Source of the DNA: DATLZU01 sp051293835
GTDB taxonomy: Bacteria > Nitrospirota > Nitrospiria > Nitrospirales > Nitrospiraceae
NCBI GenBank assembly: GCA_051293835.1
Contig: JBPKMA010000005.1
Location: 62,001 to 126,000 of the forward strand
Reading direction: 5' to 3'
Length of the DNA stretch: 64,000 nt
In this document: positions 44,248 to 53,486 of the stretch, piece by piece
How the letters are laid out: every line of letters starts with the position of its first letter
Numbering within the stretch: position 1 is the stretch's first letter
Notes under the pieces: model-generated
What the model was told of the DNA's origin: nothing
Database searches by the model: none
What the model saw: only the letters and a program-made list of their open reading frames with translations
Position numbers and translations under genes: made by a program

Positions 44248-45270
44248 ATGTTGCGTCCGAGCCCGGAGGACTACTGCAATCTTCCTTCACATAGCCCGCC
44301 GCATCTTATTGTCGTCATCGATACTGAGGAAGAGTTCGATTGGTCACGCGGGTTTGCGCGCTCGAACACGGCCGTGACGGCGATGCGCTATATCGGTCGT
44401 GCGCAGAGGCTATTCGATGAATACAACATCAAACCTGTTTATGTCATCGACTATCCGGTAGTAAACCAAGATGAAGGCTATCGTCCGCTTCAAGAAATTT
44501 ATGCAGACGGACGCTGCGTAATTGGAGCCCACCTTCACCCATGGGTGAATCCTCCCTTCGATGAACCCCTGCTACAGCGCAACAGTTTTCCCGGTAATCT
44601 TCCGCGAACGTTGGAAGCGGAAAAACTGCGAGTGCTCGGAGAGCGCATTGGGGAGCGATTCGGGCAAGCACCGGTTTTGTACAAGGCGGGTCGGTACGGC
44701 GTCGGTCCTCATACCGCATCAATCTTGGAAGAACAAGGCTATCAAATCGATTTGAGTATATGTCCGGAAATGGATTATTCCGCTGAAGGGGGGCCTGACT
44801 TTACTGCCCATTCCGCTTGGCCGTACTGGTTTGGGTCAGGGTTGCTCGAACTGCCACTCACCGTCGGTTACTTGGGAAGGCTTAGACAATGGGGGAAAAT
44901 GTGCCGTTCTCTGCTGGCAGCAGAACGCTCGATTCGATGGCGGATACCAGGCGTTCTGGCCAGACTTCACCTTCTAGAAAAGGTTTGGCTTTCTCCAGAG
45001 GGATATGTATATTCGGAACAAGAACGCCTCTTGCGCGCTCTCATTTCCGACGGATTAAAAGTCTTTACATTTTCGTTCCACAGTCCATCTCTCGTACCAG
45101 GGCATACCCCGTATGTGAGATCGCAAAAAGACCTTGAGCAATTCATGTCACGGTGCCGCAGCGTGCTCGATTTTTTTATGGGTGAATGCGGAGGACGTCC
45201 GACGACTCCCATGGAAGTAAAATCCATGCTCGTACCGCTTACCCACTTGAGGCCTCAGGAGGACCCATGA
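44248..45270 (+). CDS. Polysaccharide deacetylase family protein (WalW-like)
   Basis: 340 residues starting at ATG 44248. It has the NodB-fold metal site in a variant form: VVIDTEEEFDW (Asp near residue 27) and GAHLHPWVNPP (H-x-H at about residue 95). APVLYKAGRYGVG and FTFSFHSPSLVPGHTPYV continue the fold, the latter with the late catalytic His. No signal peptide is visible, so it may act on a cytoplasmic lipid-linked glycan. WalW-like proteins occur in O-antigen loci beside glycosyltransferases. It is coupled by an ATGA overlap to carbamoyltransferase 3, so removal of an N-acyl group followed by carbamoylation is conceivable. Confidence 0.8.
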   Translation: MLRPSPEDYCNLPSHSPPHLIVVIDTEEEFDWSRGFARSNTAVTAMRYIGRAQRLFDEYNIKPVYVIDYPVVNQDEGYRPLQEIYADGRCVIGAHLHPWVNPPFDEPLLQRNSFPGNLPRTLEAEKLRVLGERIGERFGQAPVLYKAGRYGVGPHTASILEEQGYQIDLSICPEMDYSAEGGPDFTAHSAWPYWFGSGLLELPLTVGYLGRLRQWGKMCRSLLAAERSIRWRIPGVLARLHLLEKVWLSPEGYVYSEQERLLRALISDGLKVFTFSFHSPSLVPGHTPYVRSQKDLEQFMSRCRSVLDFFMGECGGRPTTPMEVKSMLVPLTHLRPQEDP

Positions 45271-47120
45271 TCGTGCTCGCGATTTCTCCGTTGGACAAGG
45301 ATTCGACGGTGACCCTATTGAACGACGGAAAGGTTCTCTTTGCCGCAGCGGAAGAACGGTTTACCCGCCGGAAATTACAGGACGGGTTTCCGACACAGGC
45401 GTTACAAGCCGGACTCGCCTACACCGGCATTTCTCTGAAAGATATTGACCAGGTCGCCTATCCTTTTTTCGACTCAAGAAGAGAAACTGAATTATTTACC
45501 AAGAACCTGCAGGATGAAGCCATTTTCTTACGGTCGGCACCATTCACCAGAATGGATAAAGAAATCGATGCCGCCTTGTCAAGTGTGCCGAAGCGGACGG
45601 AGCGCATTCCCGGTCTTGCCGATCCGAACGAGACAATGGCAAAGAGCATGCTGCACAAATTGTTTTACCGGTTGGCGGGCGCGAAAGGAGTATGCGCCAG
45701 ACTGGCAGCCAGGTACGGGTCTGTGAAGTGGAAGCGCGAAGCCGCTGCTTGTCACAGACGATGGCAACGGGAGTTAGTAGACAATCTCCGGCAACTGGAC
45801 CTCCTTAAGAAATTGAAACGTTACGATCATCACCTGTCCCACGCCGCTGCGGCATATTTTGCCAGCGGATACGAACGCGCGCTTATTGTAACCCTGGACG
45901 GGTATGGATCGGGTCTGGCTGGTTCCATCAGCATTGGCGAAGGACGCCGGTTGAGACGCATACACACGCTGGACTATCCGCACTCGCTCGGGACGTTTTA
46001 CGAAAGCGTCACATCCTCTTTGGGTTTCAAGCCGAGTCGCCATGAGGGTAAAATTGTCGGCTTAGCGGCGTACGGTGAGCCAAAGGTCCTACTCGATGTC
46101 GTCATGAGCCGGTTCGTTGAGGAACCAGGCTCATTCCGCATACGCGAAAGCAACAATATCTACTTTTCCCGTTATCTCGCCTCGCTATTTCCTAAAGTGG
46201 ACGTTGCGGCTGCCTACCAACGCGCATTGGAAATCGTCGCAACGAACTATATCCGCTACTACGTTGAGACCACTGGAGTCGATACGGTCGTCATGGCTGG
46301 TGGAGTCATGGCGAATGTCAAAATGAATCAACGAATATTCGAGATTCCTGGCATTCGCAGAATTTTTGTTTATCCCAATATGGGGGATGGCGGTTGTGGA
46401 ACAGGCGCAGGTTTTCTCGCTTGCCGCGAGCAGCTTGGCGAAGACACAGCCTACAAGTCGGTCTACTACGGACCAGAGTATTCCGACAGCATGATCCTGG
46501 AAGCGCTTCGAAACGCGGGGCTTACTTTTGAGCGCATTGATCCAATTGAGCCAAAGGTGGCAGCCCTGATTCACCAAGGCAACGTGGTGGCCCGCTTCAA
46601 CGGACGGATGGAGTACGGCCCCAGAGCGCTTGGAAATCGATCGATCCTTTATCGGGCGACTGAGCCGGAGGTCAACCAATGGTTGAACCAAAGGCTGGGA
46701 CGCACGGAATTTATGCCATTTGCGCCAGCGACACTGTATGAGCATCGAGATCGCTGTTACCATCACATTGAGGGCGCTGAACTTGCCGCTCAATTCATGA
46801 CCATCACGTTTGACTGCACCGAATTTATGAAGCGGACCTGTCCGGCCGCCGTGCACGTGGATGGTACTGCCAGGCCGCAGTTAGTCAACCGGGAGACGAA
46901 CCCAAGTTTCCATGCCATACTTACCGAGTATTATCGATTAAGCGGGATTCCGTCTGTTATCAACACCAGCTTTAACATGCATGAAGAACCGATCGTGAAT
47001 TCACCAAAAGACGCGATTCGAGCTTTTTTGGAAGGCAATCTCGATTACCTCGCGATCGGGCACTACCTCGTCAGACATCCTTCCCGCTCCAAGTTATCTG
47101 ACCGACCTCGCCCTGGCTGA
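45267..47120 (+). CDS. Carbamoyltransferase 3 (divergent NodU family)
   Basis: 617 residues. The ATG at 45267 overlaps the deacetylase stop and has a CAGGAGGA ribosome site. Kae1-like motifs: VLAISPLDKDSTVTLL, YDHHLSHAAAAYF (His188-His192), MAGGVMANVKMNQR and MEYGPRALGNRSILYRA, with SVINTSFNMHEEPIVNSPKDA at the end. It differs from the other two: an inserted helical region at about residues 95-185, the metal site HHLSHAAAA instead of HHESHAASA, and no SxtJ/DUF5989 partners. It probably carbamoylates a different acceptor. Confidence 0.9.
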   Translation: MIVLAISPLDKDSTVTLLNDGKVLFAAAEERFTRRKLQDGFPTQALQAGLAYTGISLKDIDQVAYPFFDSRRETELFTKNLQDEAIFLRSAPFTRMDKEIDAALSSVPKRTERIPGLADPNETMAKSMLHKLFYRLAGAKGVCARLAARYGSVKWKREAAACHRRWQRELVDNLRQLDLLKKLKRYDHHLSHAAAAYFASGYERALIVTLDGYGSGLAGSISIGEGRRLRRIHTLDYPHSLGTFYESVTSSLGFKPSRHEGKIVGLAAYGEPKVLLDVVMSRFVEEPGSFRIRESNNIYFSRYLASLFPKVDVAAAYQRALEIVATNYIRYYVETTGVDTVVMAGGVMANVKMNQRIFEIPGIRRIFVYPNMGDGGCGTGAGFLACREQLGEDTAYKSVYYGPEYSDSMILEALRNAGLTFERIDPIEPKVAALIHQGNVVARFNGRMEYGPRALGNRSILYRATEPEVNQWLNQRLGRTEFMPFAPATLYEHRDRCYHHIEGAELAAQFMTITFDCTEFMKRTCPAAVHVDGTARPQLVNRETNPSFHAILTEYYRLSGIPSVINTSFNMHEEPIVNSPKDAIRAFLEGNLDYLAIGHYLVRHPSRSKLSDRPRPG

Positions 47121-47205
47121 GGCACAATATGCACGACCCGAGCTTCCCGCAGACTGATGACTCGCATTGGCTCTGCCGGTCTGAGCCAAACTGACGTGTT
47201 GCTTC

Positions 47206-48366
47206 ATGGGCGGATCAAGGGACACTTTAGACCGTATTGCGGTCGGGCACATGATTTATGCATTTACGGTTGGCGGGGAGGAACGTGAACTGCTGAACAT
47301 TCTCCGATATGGGGACAGGGAGCGCTTTCTCCATGTCATTGTGAGCTTTACCGAAGTTGGAGCGTTTGGCGAGGAAGCCCAACGTTTGGGATTTAAGGTT
47401 TTCTCGCTGAAGAAGAGAATGGGGAATGATTGGTTCCTTCCCTTTCGCATTGCGAAGATCATCAGGCGGTACGGAATTAGTGTGGTCCACGCTAGAGGGT
47501 GGGCCACATTGGTTGAAACGGCTTTGGCTTTGAGACTTGCGAGGTGCAGCGGATCAATTTATGCCTTTCATGGACGAACTTATGACGAATTACAGCGAAT
47601 GAGTGTCAAGCGACAAGTCATCCAGTCGCTGTTCGTACGGACTTACGACCGAATCGTTACACTGAACTCTTTGATGAAAAGGGAGTTCGCGCGCGAATGT
47701 CGTCTTAGCGAGGACAAGATCGAGGTTATCGCTAACGGGATCGAGCTGGACAAGTTTTGCCCCTTGCCCAATCGCTCTGCGCTTAGAAAAGCACATGGAA
47801 TTCCGCCTAACCGGTTTGTGATCGGGAACGTTGGCAGGTTGGATCCAGTCAAAAACCATGAAAGTCTCTTACGTGTAGTATCCGGTCTGAAACGGAGTGG
47901 CCGAAGGCCTTATCTCCTCATCGTAGGCGAAGGACAACACAGAGCAACGCTCGAACGACTGACGGCCGATCTTAATCTCTCGGAGGATATCTGTTTCTAT
48001 GGATTCAGCCAACGTGTGCCGGAGCTTCTAAACTGTATGGATCTTTACGTTCAATCTTCTTTGTATGAAGGGTCCAGCCATACACTTGTGGAAGCGATGG
48101 CCTGCGGTCTTCCTGTCGTGGCTACTGATGTGGGGGGAACTGCCGATCTGTTTGAAGAGGGTCGTGAAGGGTACCGCTTCAAACCTGGGGATGAGAACAC
48201 CTTGTTGCAGTTGATCGCCAAACTTCAAGACGATTCCCGACTTCGCGAGATTATGGGGCTGCGGGCGTGTGACCGTGCACGCAAACTCTTCTCTGTTGAC
48301 CGGATGGTGCAGCGTTACGAGCGGCTCTATCATGAACTTGCCACGCGAGATAATTCGACCGGTTGA
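47206..48366 (+). CDS. Family 4 glycosyltransferase
   Basis: 386 residues. Acceptor half with HMIYAFTVGGEERELLNIL, VVHARGWATLVETAL and YAFHGRTYDEL; donor half with IGNVGRLDPVKNHESLLRV, LLIVGEGQHRATLERL and EGSSHTLVEAMACGLPVVAT (E-x7-E). This PEP-CTERM/XrtA-locus style GT4 resembles enzymes annotated as TIGR03088-like. Nothing upstream decides the start; the conserved N-terminal strand IAVGHMIYAF begins 10 residues in, so a shorter start is possible. The following ligase gene begins 33 bases on. Confidence 0.87.
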   Translation: MGGSRDTLDRIAVGHMIYAFTVGGEERELLNILRYGDRERFLHVIVSFTEVGAFGEEAQRLGFKVFSLKKRMGNDWFLPFRIAKIIRRYGISVVHARGWATLVETALALRLARCSGSIYAFHGRTYDELQRMSVKRQVIQSLFVRTYDRIVTLNSLMKREFARECRLSEDKIEVIANGIELDKFCPLPNRSALRKAHGIPPNRFVIGNVGRLDPVKNHESLLRVVSGLKRSGRRPYLLIVGEGQHRATLERLTADLNLSEDICFYGFSQRVPELLNCMDLYVQSSLYEGSSHTLVEAMACGLPVVATDVGGTADLFEEGREGYRFKPGDENTLLQLIAKLQDDSRLREIMGLRACDRARKLFSVDRMVQRYERLYHELATRDNSTG

Positions 48367-48399
48367 CCAGCGATCATCGTAGCTTGTGCTGTCCCGAAC

Positions 48400-49764
48400 A
48401 TGCGCATTTTTGTTTTGTTCTTAACTTATTATGGTTGCGCTCTCTACGGGTATTTCAACCCCGTTTTTAGCTTGCTCTTTTTCGTTCATATCACCATTTT
48501 GCGCCCCGAAAGTTTGGTATGGGGAAATCCCGCCTTTGGACGGCTTCATCTCATTACTGCCGGTCTCGGGTTAGGTGGTTACCTTATCCATCGGGAAACA
48601 CTCAAGCACCAAAGCCAGATTGAAGAGAGGTATCAAACCAGATATGTGTATCTCTTTCTCGTATACATCGTATGGCTGTACGTCGTTACCTTCCTGGCCG
48701 AAGCCTCGTTCGAACGTAGTCTTGAAAAGACACTGGAGATGACGAAGATCTTTGCACTTTGCTTTCTTTTGACCAAAACGCTTACTACGAAAGAACGTTT
48801 TGAACAATATGTTTGGGTGATTTCCGTGTCCTTTGGGCTTTTGGGCTTTTGGGGATTTCTTCAAGGAGTGGCGGGTAATCCGAGACTAGACGATTTGTGG
48901 CCCGGTGGATCAAGCCAAATTTCGGCGGCGTTAGTGCTCGTGATACCGCTTGTGCTTGCCCGAGCGATGGATCCCAAATTGGCAAAAGCATTCAAGCTCG
49001 GGTTGATCGGCTGCGCTGCTGCGATCGTTCTGTGCCTGGTGTACACTGCATCACGTGGCGGATTCTTAGGTCTTGTCGGGGCTGGCGGAACGTTTTTTCT
49101 GCTAATGCGGCAGCGGACGAAAGCGTTGATTTTTTCGGCTGCTGTTGCTGCGGTGGTTGTCATCTGGCAACCGGAAACTTATCGCGAACGGATCGCAACG
49201 ATTTTTGTTCCCGCAGAACAGCGGGATGCCTCTTCACAATCGCGGATCGTTCTGTGGAATATTGCCTTGCGTATTTGGCAGGATCACATGATCGCGGGTG
49301 TGGGACTTAACAACTTTTCTCCCGTAAAAGAAACTTATGTCGACAAGGTTTCTGACTTAGTGCAGGACCCTGTCATGTATAACATCATCTTCGGCAAAGA
49401 AAGGCTTCCTCACGGCGTATATACCGGCATGTTGGCGGAATCTGGCCTGGTTGGTCTTGTGCTCTTCTTGTGCATTGTCCTTCGCAGTCTTGTCTTTCGA
49501 GTGCCTTCTGCATTCGCCCTTGACGAGCGATTTAGAAACTTGCATTTCCAAATGCGTGGGGCCCAAGCAGGTCTTGTCGGATTTCTCATTGCAGGCCTAT
49601 TTGCCGATCTTCAATATATTGAGTTTTTCTATGTGCACCTGTTTTTCATCGGGGCATTACGCGCTTACGCCAACCGAATCGGTGAGTTGGAACGCGAAAG
49701 GGGAGCGCAGACTTTGGCACCTGAATCCCGAACCATTCTGCAACTCGCACATGAACCCGGCTGA
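48400..49764 (+). CDS. O-antigen ligase / O-glycosylation ligase-like membrane protein
   Basis: 454 residues with about ten hydrophobic helices. The Wzy_C/WaaL hallmark is the large periplasmic loop containing SQSRIVLWNIALRIWQDHMIAGVGLNNF, followed by PHGVYTGMLAESGLVGLVLFL with the conserved His. The N-terminus (FNPVFSLLFFVHITILRPE) resembles the 'putative O-glycosylation ligase' group of XrtA loci. It would transfer the finished undecaprenyl-linked glycan to lipid A core or to a protein. A Wzy polymerase is the alternative, but the locus has an ABC exporter, which normally needs no Wzy. Confidence 0.83.
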   Translation: MRIFVLFLTYYGCALYGYFNPVFSLLFFVHITILRPESLVWGNPAFGRLHLITAGLGLGGYLIHRETLKHQSQIEERYQTRYVYLFLVYIVWLYVVTFLAEASFERSLEKTLEMTKIFALCFLLTKTLTTKERFEQYVWVISVSFGLLGFWGFLQGVAGNPRLDDLWPGGSSQISAALVLVIPLVLARAMDPKLAKAFKLGLIGCAAAIVLCLVYTASRGGFLGLVGAGGTFFLLMRQRTKALIFSAAVAAVVVIWQPETYRERIATIFVPAEQRDASSQSRIVLWNIALRIWQDHMIAGVGLNNFSPVKETYVDKVSDLVQDPVMYNIIFGKERLPHGVYTGMLAESGLVGLVLFLCIVLRSLVFRVPSAFALDERFRNLHFQMRGAQAGLVGFLIAGLFADLQYIEFFYVHLFFIGALRAYANRIGELERERGAQTLAPESRTILQLAHEPG

Positions 49765-49905
49765 AGAGCTTTCGGTCGATGATATTCGTTTTCCGCTCGG
49801 GGTGCATACTTAGCTATCCCAGCCAATCTTCTTTTCACTCTCAGTTACTTCCATTGCAGCCTGTGGCAGACGGCGATAGGCAAACTGGCCAAGGAGGTAG
49901 GCCAC

Positions 49906-51303
49906 GTGAGTAAGGTTCAGCAAGGGTTGCGTATTTCTTCCATGGCAGATGCCATTCTTTGGGGAACTATAGGGCTTTTCGCATTGGGTTTTGGGTACAC
50001 CTGGATGAGAAAAGATGCCCTGGGCTCCTCGTTTATTCCTTATGCTGCCTGCGAATTACTGGGAATTGTCGCATATGCCACCGTTTGCCTTTTCTTGAAG
50101 GAATCCATCAGGATCAACCTTTCTTTGGTTACGCTATCCATCGGTATTACGGTGTTTTCATTGGAAATCGGTCTGGCACTTCTTCGGGGTGATCCAGATG
50201 AGCGAATTCTTGCAGCTCGTTCGCTTGGAGTCAAATTCGACGAACGAAGCAAATTCGAGTTCATCAATGCTCTCAATGCAAGCGGGATCCCGGCAGTTCC
50301 CGCTATTACTCCCAGACTGTGGGCAGAAGTGAACGCGGCTCGTGTTCATGACGGGCAAATTATTCCGTTGAGCGGATTGTCACGGAGAATAACGGTCTTT
50401 TGCAACGAGGGAGGCGCGTTTTCTACGTATGAAAGCGACGAACACGGATTTAATAACCCTATCGGGTTATACCGGAAGGGGAAAGTCGATCTTGCTCTTA
50501 TTGGAGATTCTTTCGCACACGGAGCCTGCGTTAATCAGGGTGAAGACATTGCCTCCCACCTTCGAGCTCATGGCATTAAAGCGGTCAATCTGGGCATGGC
50601 CGGCAGCGGGCCTTTGATCGAACTCGCGATTTTGACGGAATATGCGAGAGCCGTAGAGCCGCGCGTTGTCCTATGGATGTATTTCGAAGAAAATGACCAG
50701 TATAACCTTCTACGAGAACAGACTTTCCCCTTTTTCCTGCGATACCTGGACCCCAAATTCAAGTTAGGATTGTTCGATCAGCAGGACAAAATAGATTCCA
50801 TGCTTCTCGAACCATTTCTTGCCGAAGCGCGCGCTGCCGCAGAGGCTGAGGAAGAAGGACGAAGACAGCGGGAAGGAATCAGAGGACAGTGGTGGGCAAA
50901 GATTCTGAGGTTATACCATCTACGAACCCATTTGGGAATGAACAAGCCGGCTGCCCCCCCTTCCACGCCTCAGCCTTCCGATCTGTTCTCTCGAATTCTT
51001 GCCGAAGCGAGAAACCGCGTGCTGGCTTGGGGAGGTAGGATGTATTTTGTGTATATTCCTGACTACACCAGATACAATCAGAGGCATCCTACCCACGATT
51101 CGCTTTTCCATAGAGCCGAGGTTCTCGAAGCCGTTCGAAAACTAGGAATACCTCTCATTGATGTTCATGAATTGTTGAGTCATCATCCGGATCCGCTATC
51201 TTTATACCCGCTCCGTGTTCATGGACATTTCAACGCACAAGGCTACCGTCTAATAGCCAAATACATTCAACAGTCCATTAATGAGATGGAGCCCAGCTTT
51301 TGA
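49906..51303 (+). CDS. Membrane-anchored SGNH/GDSL hydrolase-like protein 3 (3' end at the IS relic)
   Basis: 465 residues from GTG 49906, directly behind a strong AAGGAGG site. Three N-terminal helices (ILWGTIGLFALGFGYTW; YAACELLGIVAYATVCLF; LSLVTLSIGITVFSLEIGLALL) precede the SGNH Ser block ALIGDSFAHGACV (Ser202), NLGMAGSGPLIEL and the late VHGHFNAQGYRL with the catalytic His. The stop TGA at 51301-51303 uses the first two bases of the GAGGT left end of IS256 relic copy 2, so the native C-terminus was cut or replaced there. All catalytic blocks lie upstream and remain intact. A run AEARAAAEAEEEGRRQREG suggests a short coiled coil. Confidence 0.78.
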   Translation: MSKVQQGLRISSMADAILWGTIGLFALGFGYTWMRKDALGSSFIPYAACELLGIVAYATVCLFLKESIRINLSLVTLSIGITVFSLEIGLALLRGDPDERILAARSLGVKFDERSKFEFINALNASGIPAVPAITPRLWAEVNAARVHDGQIIPLSGLSRRITVFCNEGGAFSTYESDEHGFNNPIGLYRKGKVDLALIGDSFAHGACVNQGEDIASHLRAHGIKAVNLGMAGSGPLIELAILTEYARAVEPRVVLWMYFEENDQYNLLREQTFPFFLRYLDPKFKLGLFDQQDKIDSMLLEPFLAEARAAAEAEEEGRRQREGIRGQWWAKILRLYHLRTHLGMNKPAAPPSTPQPSDLFSRILAEARNRVLAWGGRMYFVYIPDYTRYNQRHPTHDSLFHRAEVLEAVRKLGIPLIDVHELLSHHPDPLSLYPLRVHGHFNAQGYRLIAKYIQQSINEMEPSF

Positions 51304-52098
51304 GGTATACACAGAAGGTGTGGAAGGAGGAAAAGGGCGGTGGCTACCTTTCAGGTGACCACCCACTACCCCCAGGCCGAGGCCTGGCCAAGATGAGGAG
51401 GCCCCACCGTGAACGAGCAGAGCTCAGGGACCGGAGTTGAGTCAAGGCGTCGGTGGAACCATCGGGAAGAGTTTGTACGCGACCACATCCTGCAGGTTGT
51501 GCAGCGGCTGTGAGTGGAAACGGTTCCGGTTCGGCAGGGCTTGGCGGAGTCGGCGCGGCGAGCCGCCGGGGAGGCCCCAGCGGGGTCTCGCAGCAGTCGC
51601 CTGCTGCCGTTGTTCCAGCGCTGGAGTAAGCGGGGCAGCGCGCTGGTGCCGCAGTGGTATCAGCATGGATTGACGCTCGGCGATTGCGAGCTAGCGCGGC
51701 GGGGGCGGTTGGGTGAGGGGTGCCCTGGTTGCCCGCCTCACTCCCGCGGCGCAAGGCGCGGGGACAGGATGAGGATGCTACGTGGGGAGCTGAGCGGCTC
51801 TCGCCGAGCAGTCGCCGATGGCGGCGGAGCAGCGGGGCTGGCCCCATCGCCTCGTCAAGGGGCTGGCTGCCCTTCTCAAGACGCCCAGGCCGGGGCGACG
51901 ACGCGGTTGACCACCCGGCCCTAGGCCGAGACCCAAGCGGCATGTGAGCGGAACGGCCGGTCCGGTGCCTGAATGCACCGGAGTTGTTGCCGGTCGTGTG
52001 TGCCGGCGCGCCGGAGGGGGATGGCGTGCAGCAGCGAGCCGTCATCCGACTGGAAGTTGCTGCCTGATTCCCTTTTACACACCTCTTGACAAGACCTC
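51302..52098 (+). mobile_element. Degenerate IS256-family element, copy 2 (internally deleted)
   Basis: Shares the left end GAGGTATACACAGAAGGTG and right end CTTGACAAGACCTC with copy 1 and matches it closely for most of its length. Transposase pieces: RWNHREEFVRDHILQVVQRL (51452-51511), FQRWSKRGSALVPQWYQHG and GDCELARRGRLGEG, then a jump: about 265 bases present in copy 1 (40038-40303) are missing, as is the block containing the LRTT...GVES motif, while the distal 3' part absent from copy 1 is retained. The two relics thus carry different deletions. Orientation is the same as copy 1. No target-site duplication was seen. Confidence 0.75.
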
Positions 52099-52162
52099 TG
52101 TCACATTTCTGAAAGCAATCTGGTTTTTGAGAAACAAAAACGTTAAACACTCCCTCGAACGA

Positions 52163-53392
52163 CTACTGGATTCTCAGATTCGTGGGTGGGGCAGGGGGAT
52201 TGGTATCAGTCGAGCCTCCACGTGGCGGTCCAATGTAGGAGCGAGAAATGACGAGATTGTCAATCACTTGCTGACCGTCCCACCTAGTTGGATCTGCAGC
52301 ATTGTGATAAGCGACGAGATTAATAATTCCTATCCCGGAGCATGTGGTATCGCCGCTTCCTGACCCGCAAGTCCGTTGCCCTGTCTCCGAATAGATTTTG
52401 ACGCCATCAACCCATAACTCGGTTATGCCATCAGGGACGTTCGGCCCAGAACTGAGCTTATAGCGCAGTTCGAACGTGTACCATTTGTTTTTGTTTAACC
52501 GAAACACCCGCCGAAACAGCTTTTGGTCATTGGGATTCTCAAGTGCCAGCGATTGAAACGGAAAATAATTTTGATATGTGCCGTTGATCACACAATTGAT
52601 GCATCCCGGATAGAATTTATATTCTCCTGCGTCTCCGTACCGGATGGCAATGGCGTCGGCAAATCGAGCGTTGTCGACCGCGCTGTATACACAGCCTTGA
52701 GTGTGAAGACCGGCATCATAAGACGCATCGGTCGGGCTGGTCATATCGGCTGGATAAAAGTATAGTATTTTGTTGTCATAGACGCCGGGACTACCACCAC
52801 ATCCGGTGGTACCATTGATGAAGTAGTATTTGTCGGTTTTAGGGTCTCCCGGCCATGCATAATCTGGAGTGACATAGTATTGAAACCGGATGTAAATATC
52901 GTTGGTAGGTGGAGTGCCGTTCGCGTACGTTCCGTTTGGACCGGGATGGCGTATCTGCCCGAACGTCGAGCCGTTATTTGCTGGCCCTTTCTCAGGATCC
53001 CAATTAGCGACCCAGACATGGTCAGGTTGGTTCCCGCTTGGCATAGCGCCGCTAGGTTTAACCGGATATTGTGATGCTGGATTAATCCGACGCCCTTCTG
53101 TGCCATAGACAAAACCAAATACGCCATTGACCAGTCCTGGATTGATCCAATTCGTCAACCACGGACCATAGTTGGGATCTCCCTGGGAGGTCTTGGTAAA
53201 ATTCTCCGGGTAATTAAAATCTTCGCAGAAAATGACTTCTGGCCTTGCACACAGTTCGGCTTCCGCATATGGCTGATTGGCGCGAGGCGGTGCTGCCGCG
53301 CTGACGGGCGATGTTGGCAGCATACCGACCCATAGTCCGAGTACAATCTGAAGTACGAGTAGTCTCATGGCCCACCGTGACCTCGTAACCAT
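52163..53392 (-). CDS. Secreted concanavalin A-like/lectin-type protein, unknown function
   Basis: About 409 residues from the start at 53392, chosen because GGAGGG sits about 9 bases upstream; a longer start at 53416 is possible. The N-terminus is a clear signal peptide (MRLLVLQIVLGLWVGMLPTSPVSAAA). The mature part has EVIFCEDFNYPENF near the start, several paired cysteines and a WYTFELRYKL...GITELWVDGVKIY block typical of beta-sandwich glycan-binding or glycosidase-like proteins. It ends DTNPPAPPTNLRIQ, a linker-like sequence that usually leads into an Fn3 domain, only 65 bases from the IS256 relic; loss of a C-terminal domain is possible. Probably exported and glycan-binding; substrate unknown. 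Confidence 0.6.
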   Translation of the reverse strand: MVTRSRWAMRLLVLQIVLGLWVGMLPTSPVSAAAPPRANQPYAEAELCARPEVIFCEDFNYPENFTKTSQGDPNYGPWLTNWINPGLVNGVFGFVYGTEGRRINPASQYPVKPSGAMPSGNQPDHVWVANWDPEKGPANNGSTFGQIRHPGPNGTYANGTPPTNDIYIRFQYYVTPDYAWPGDPKTDKYYFINGTTGCGGSPGVYDNKILYFYPADMTSPTDASYDAGLHTQGCVYSAVDNARFADAIAIRYGDAGEYKFYPGCINCVINGTYQNYFPFQSLALENPNDQKLFRRVFRLNKNKWYTFELRYKLSSGPNVPDGITELWVDGVKIYSETGQRTCGSGSGDTTCSGIGIINLVAYHNAADPTRWDGQQVIDNLVISRSYIGPPRGGSTDTNPPAPPTNLRIQ

Positions 53393-53486
53393 ATCTTGAT
53401 CCCTCCTCACCACCAAAACACCTGTGGCACTCTTTTTCTACTGGTTTACTTCGCGCGCTCATTATACTTTGGTTTTCAATAACCGA

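Noticed and set aside
51344..52150. 268-codon minus-strand open frame
   Set aside because: Antisense to IS256 relic copy 2; the length follows from high GC. The plus strand carries recognisable transposase pieces.
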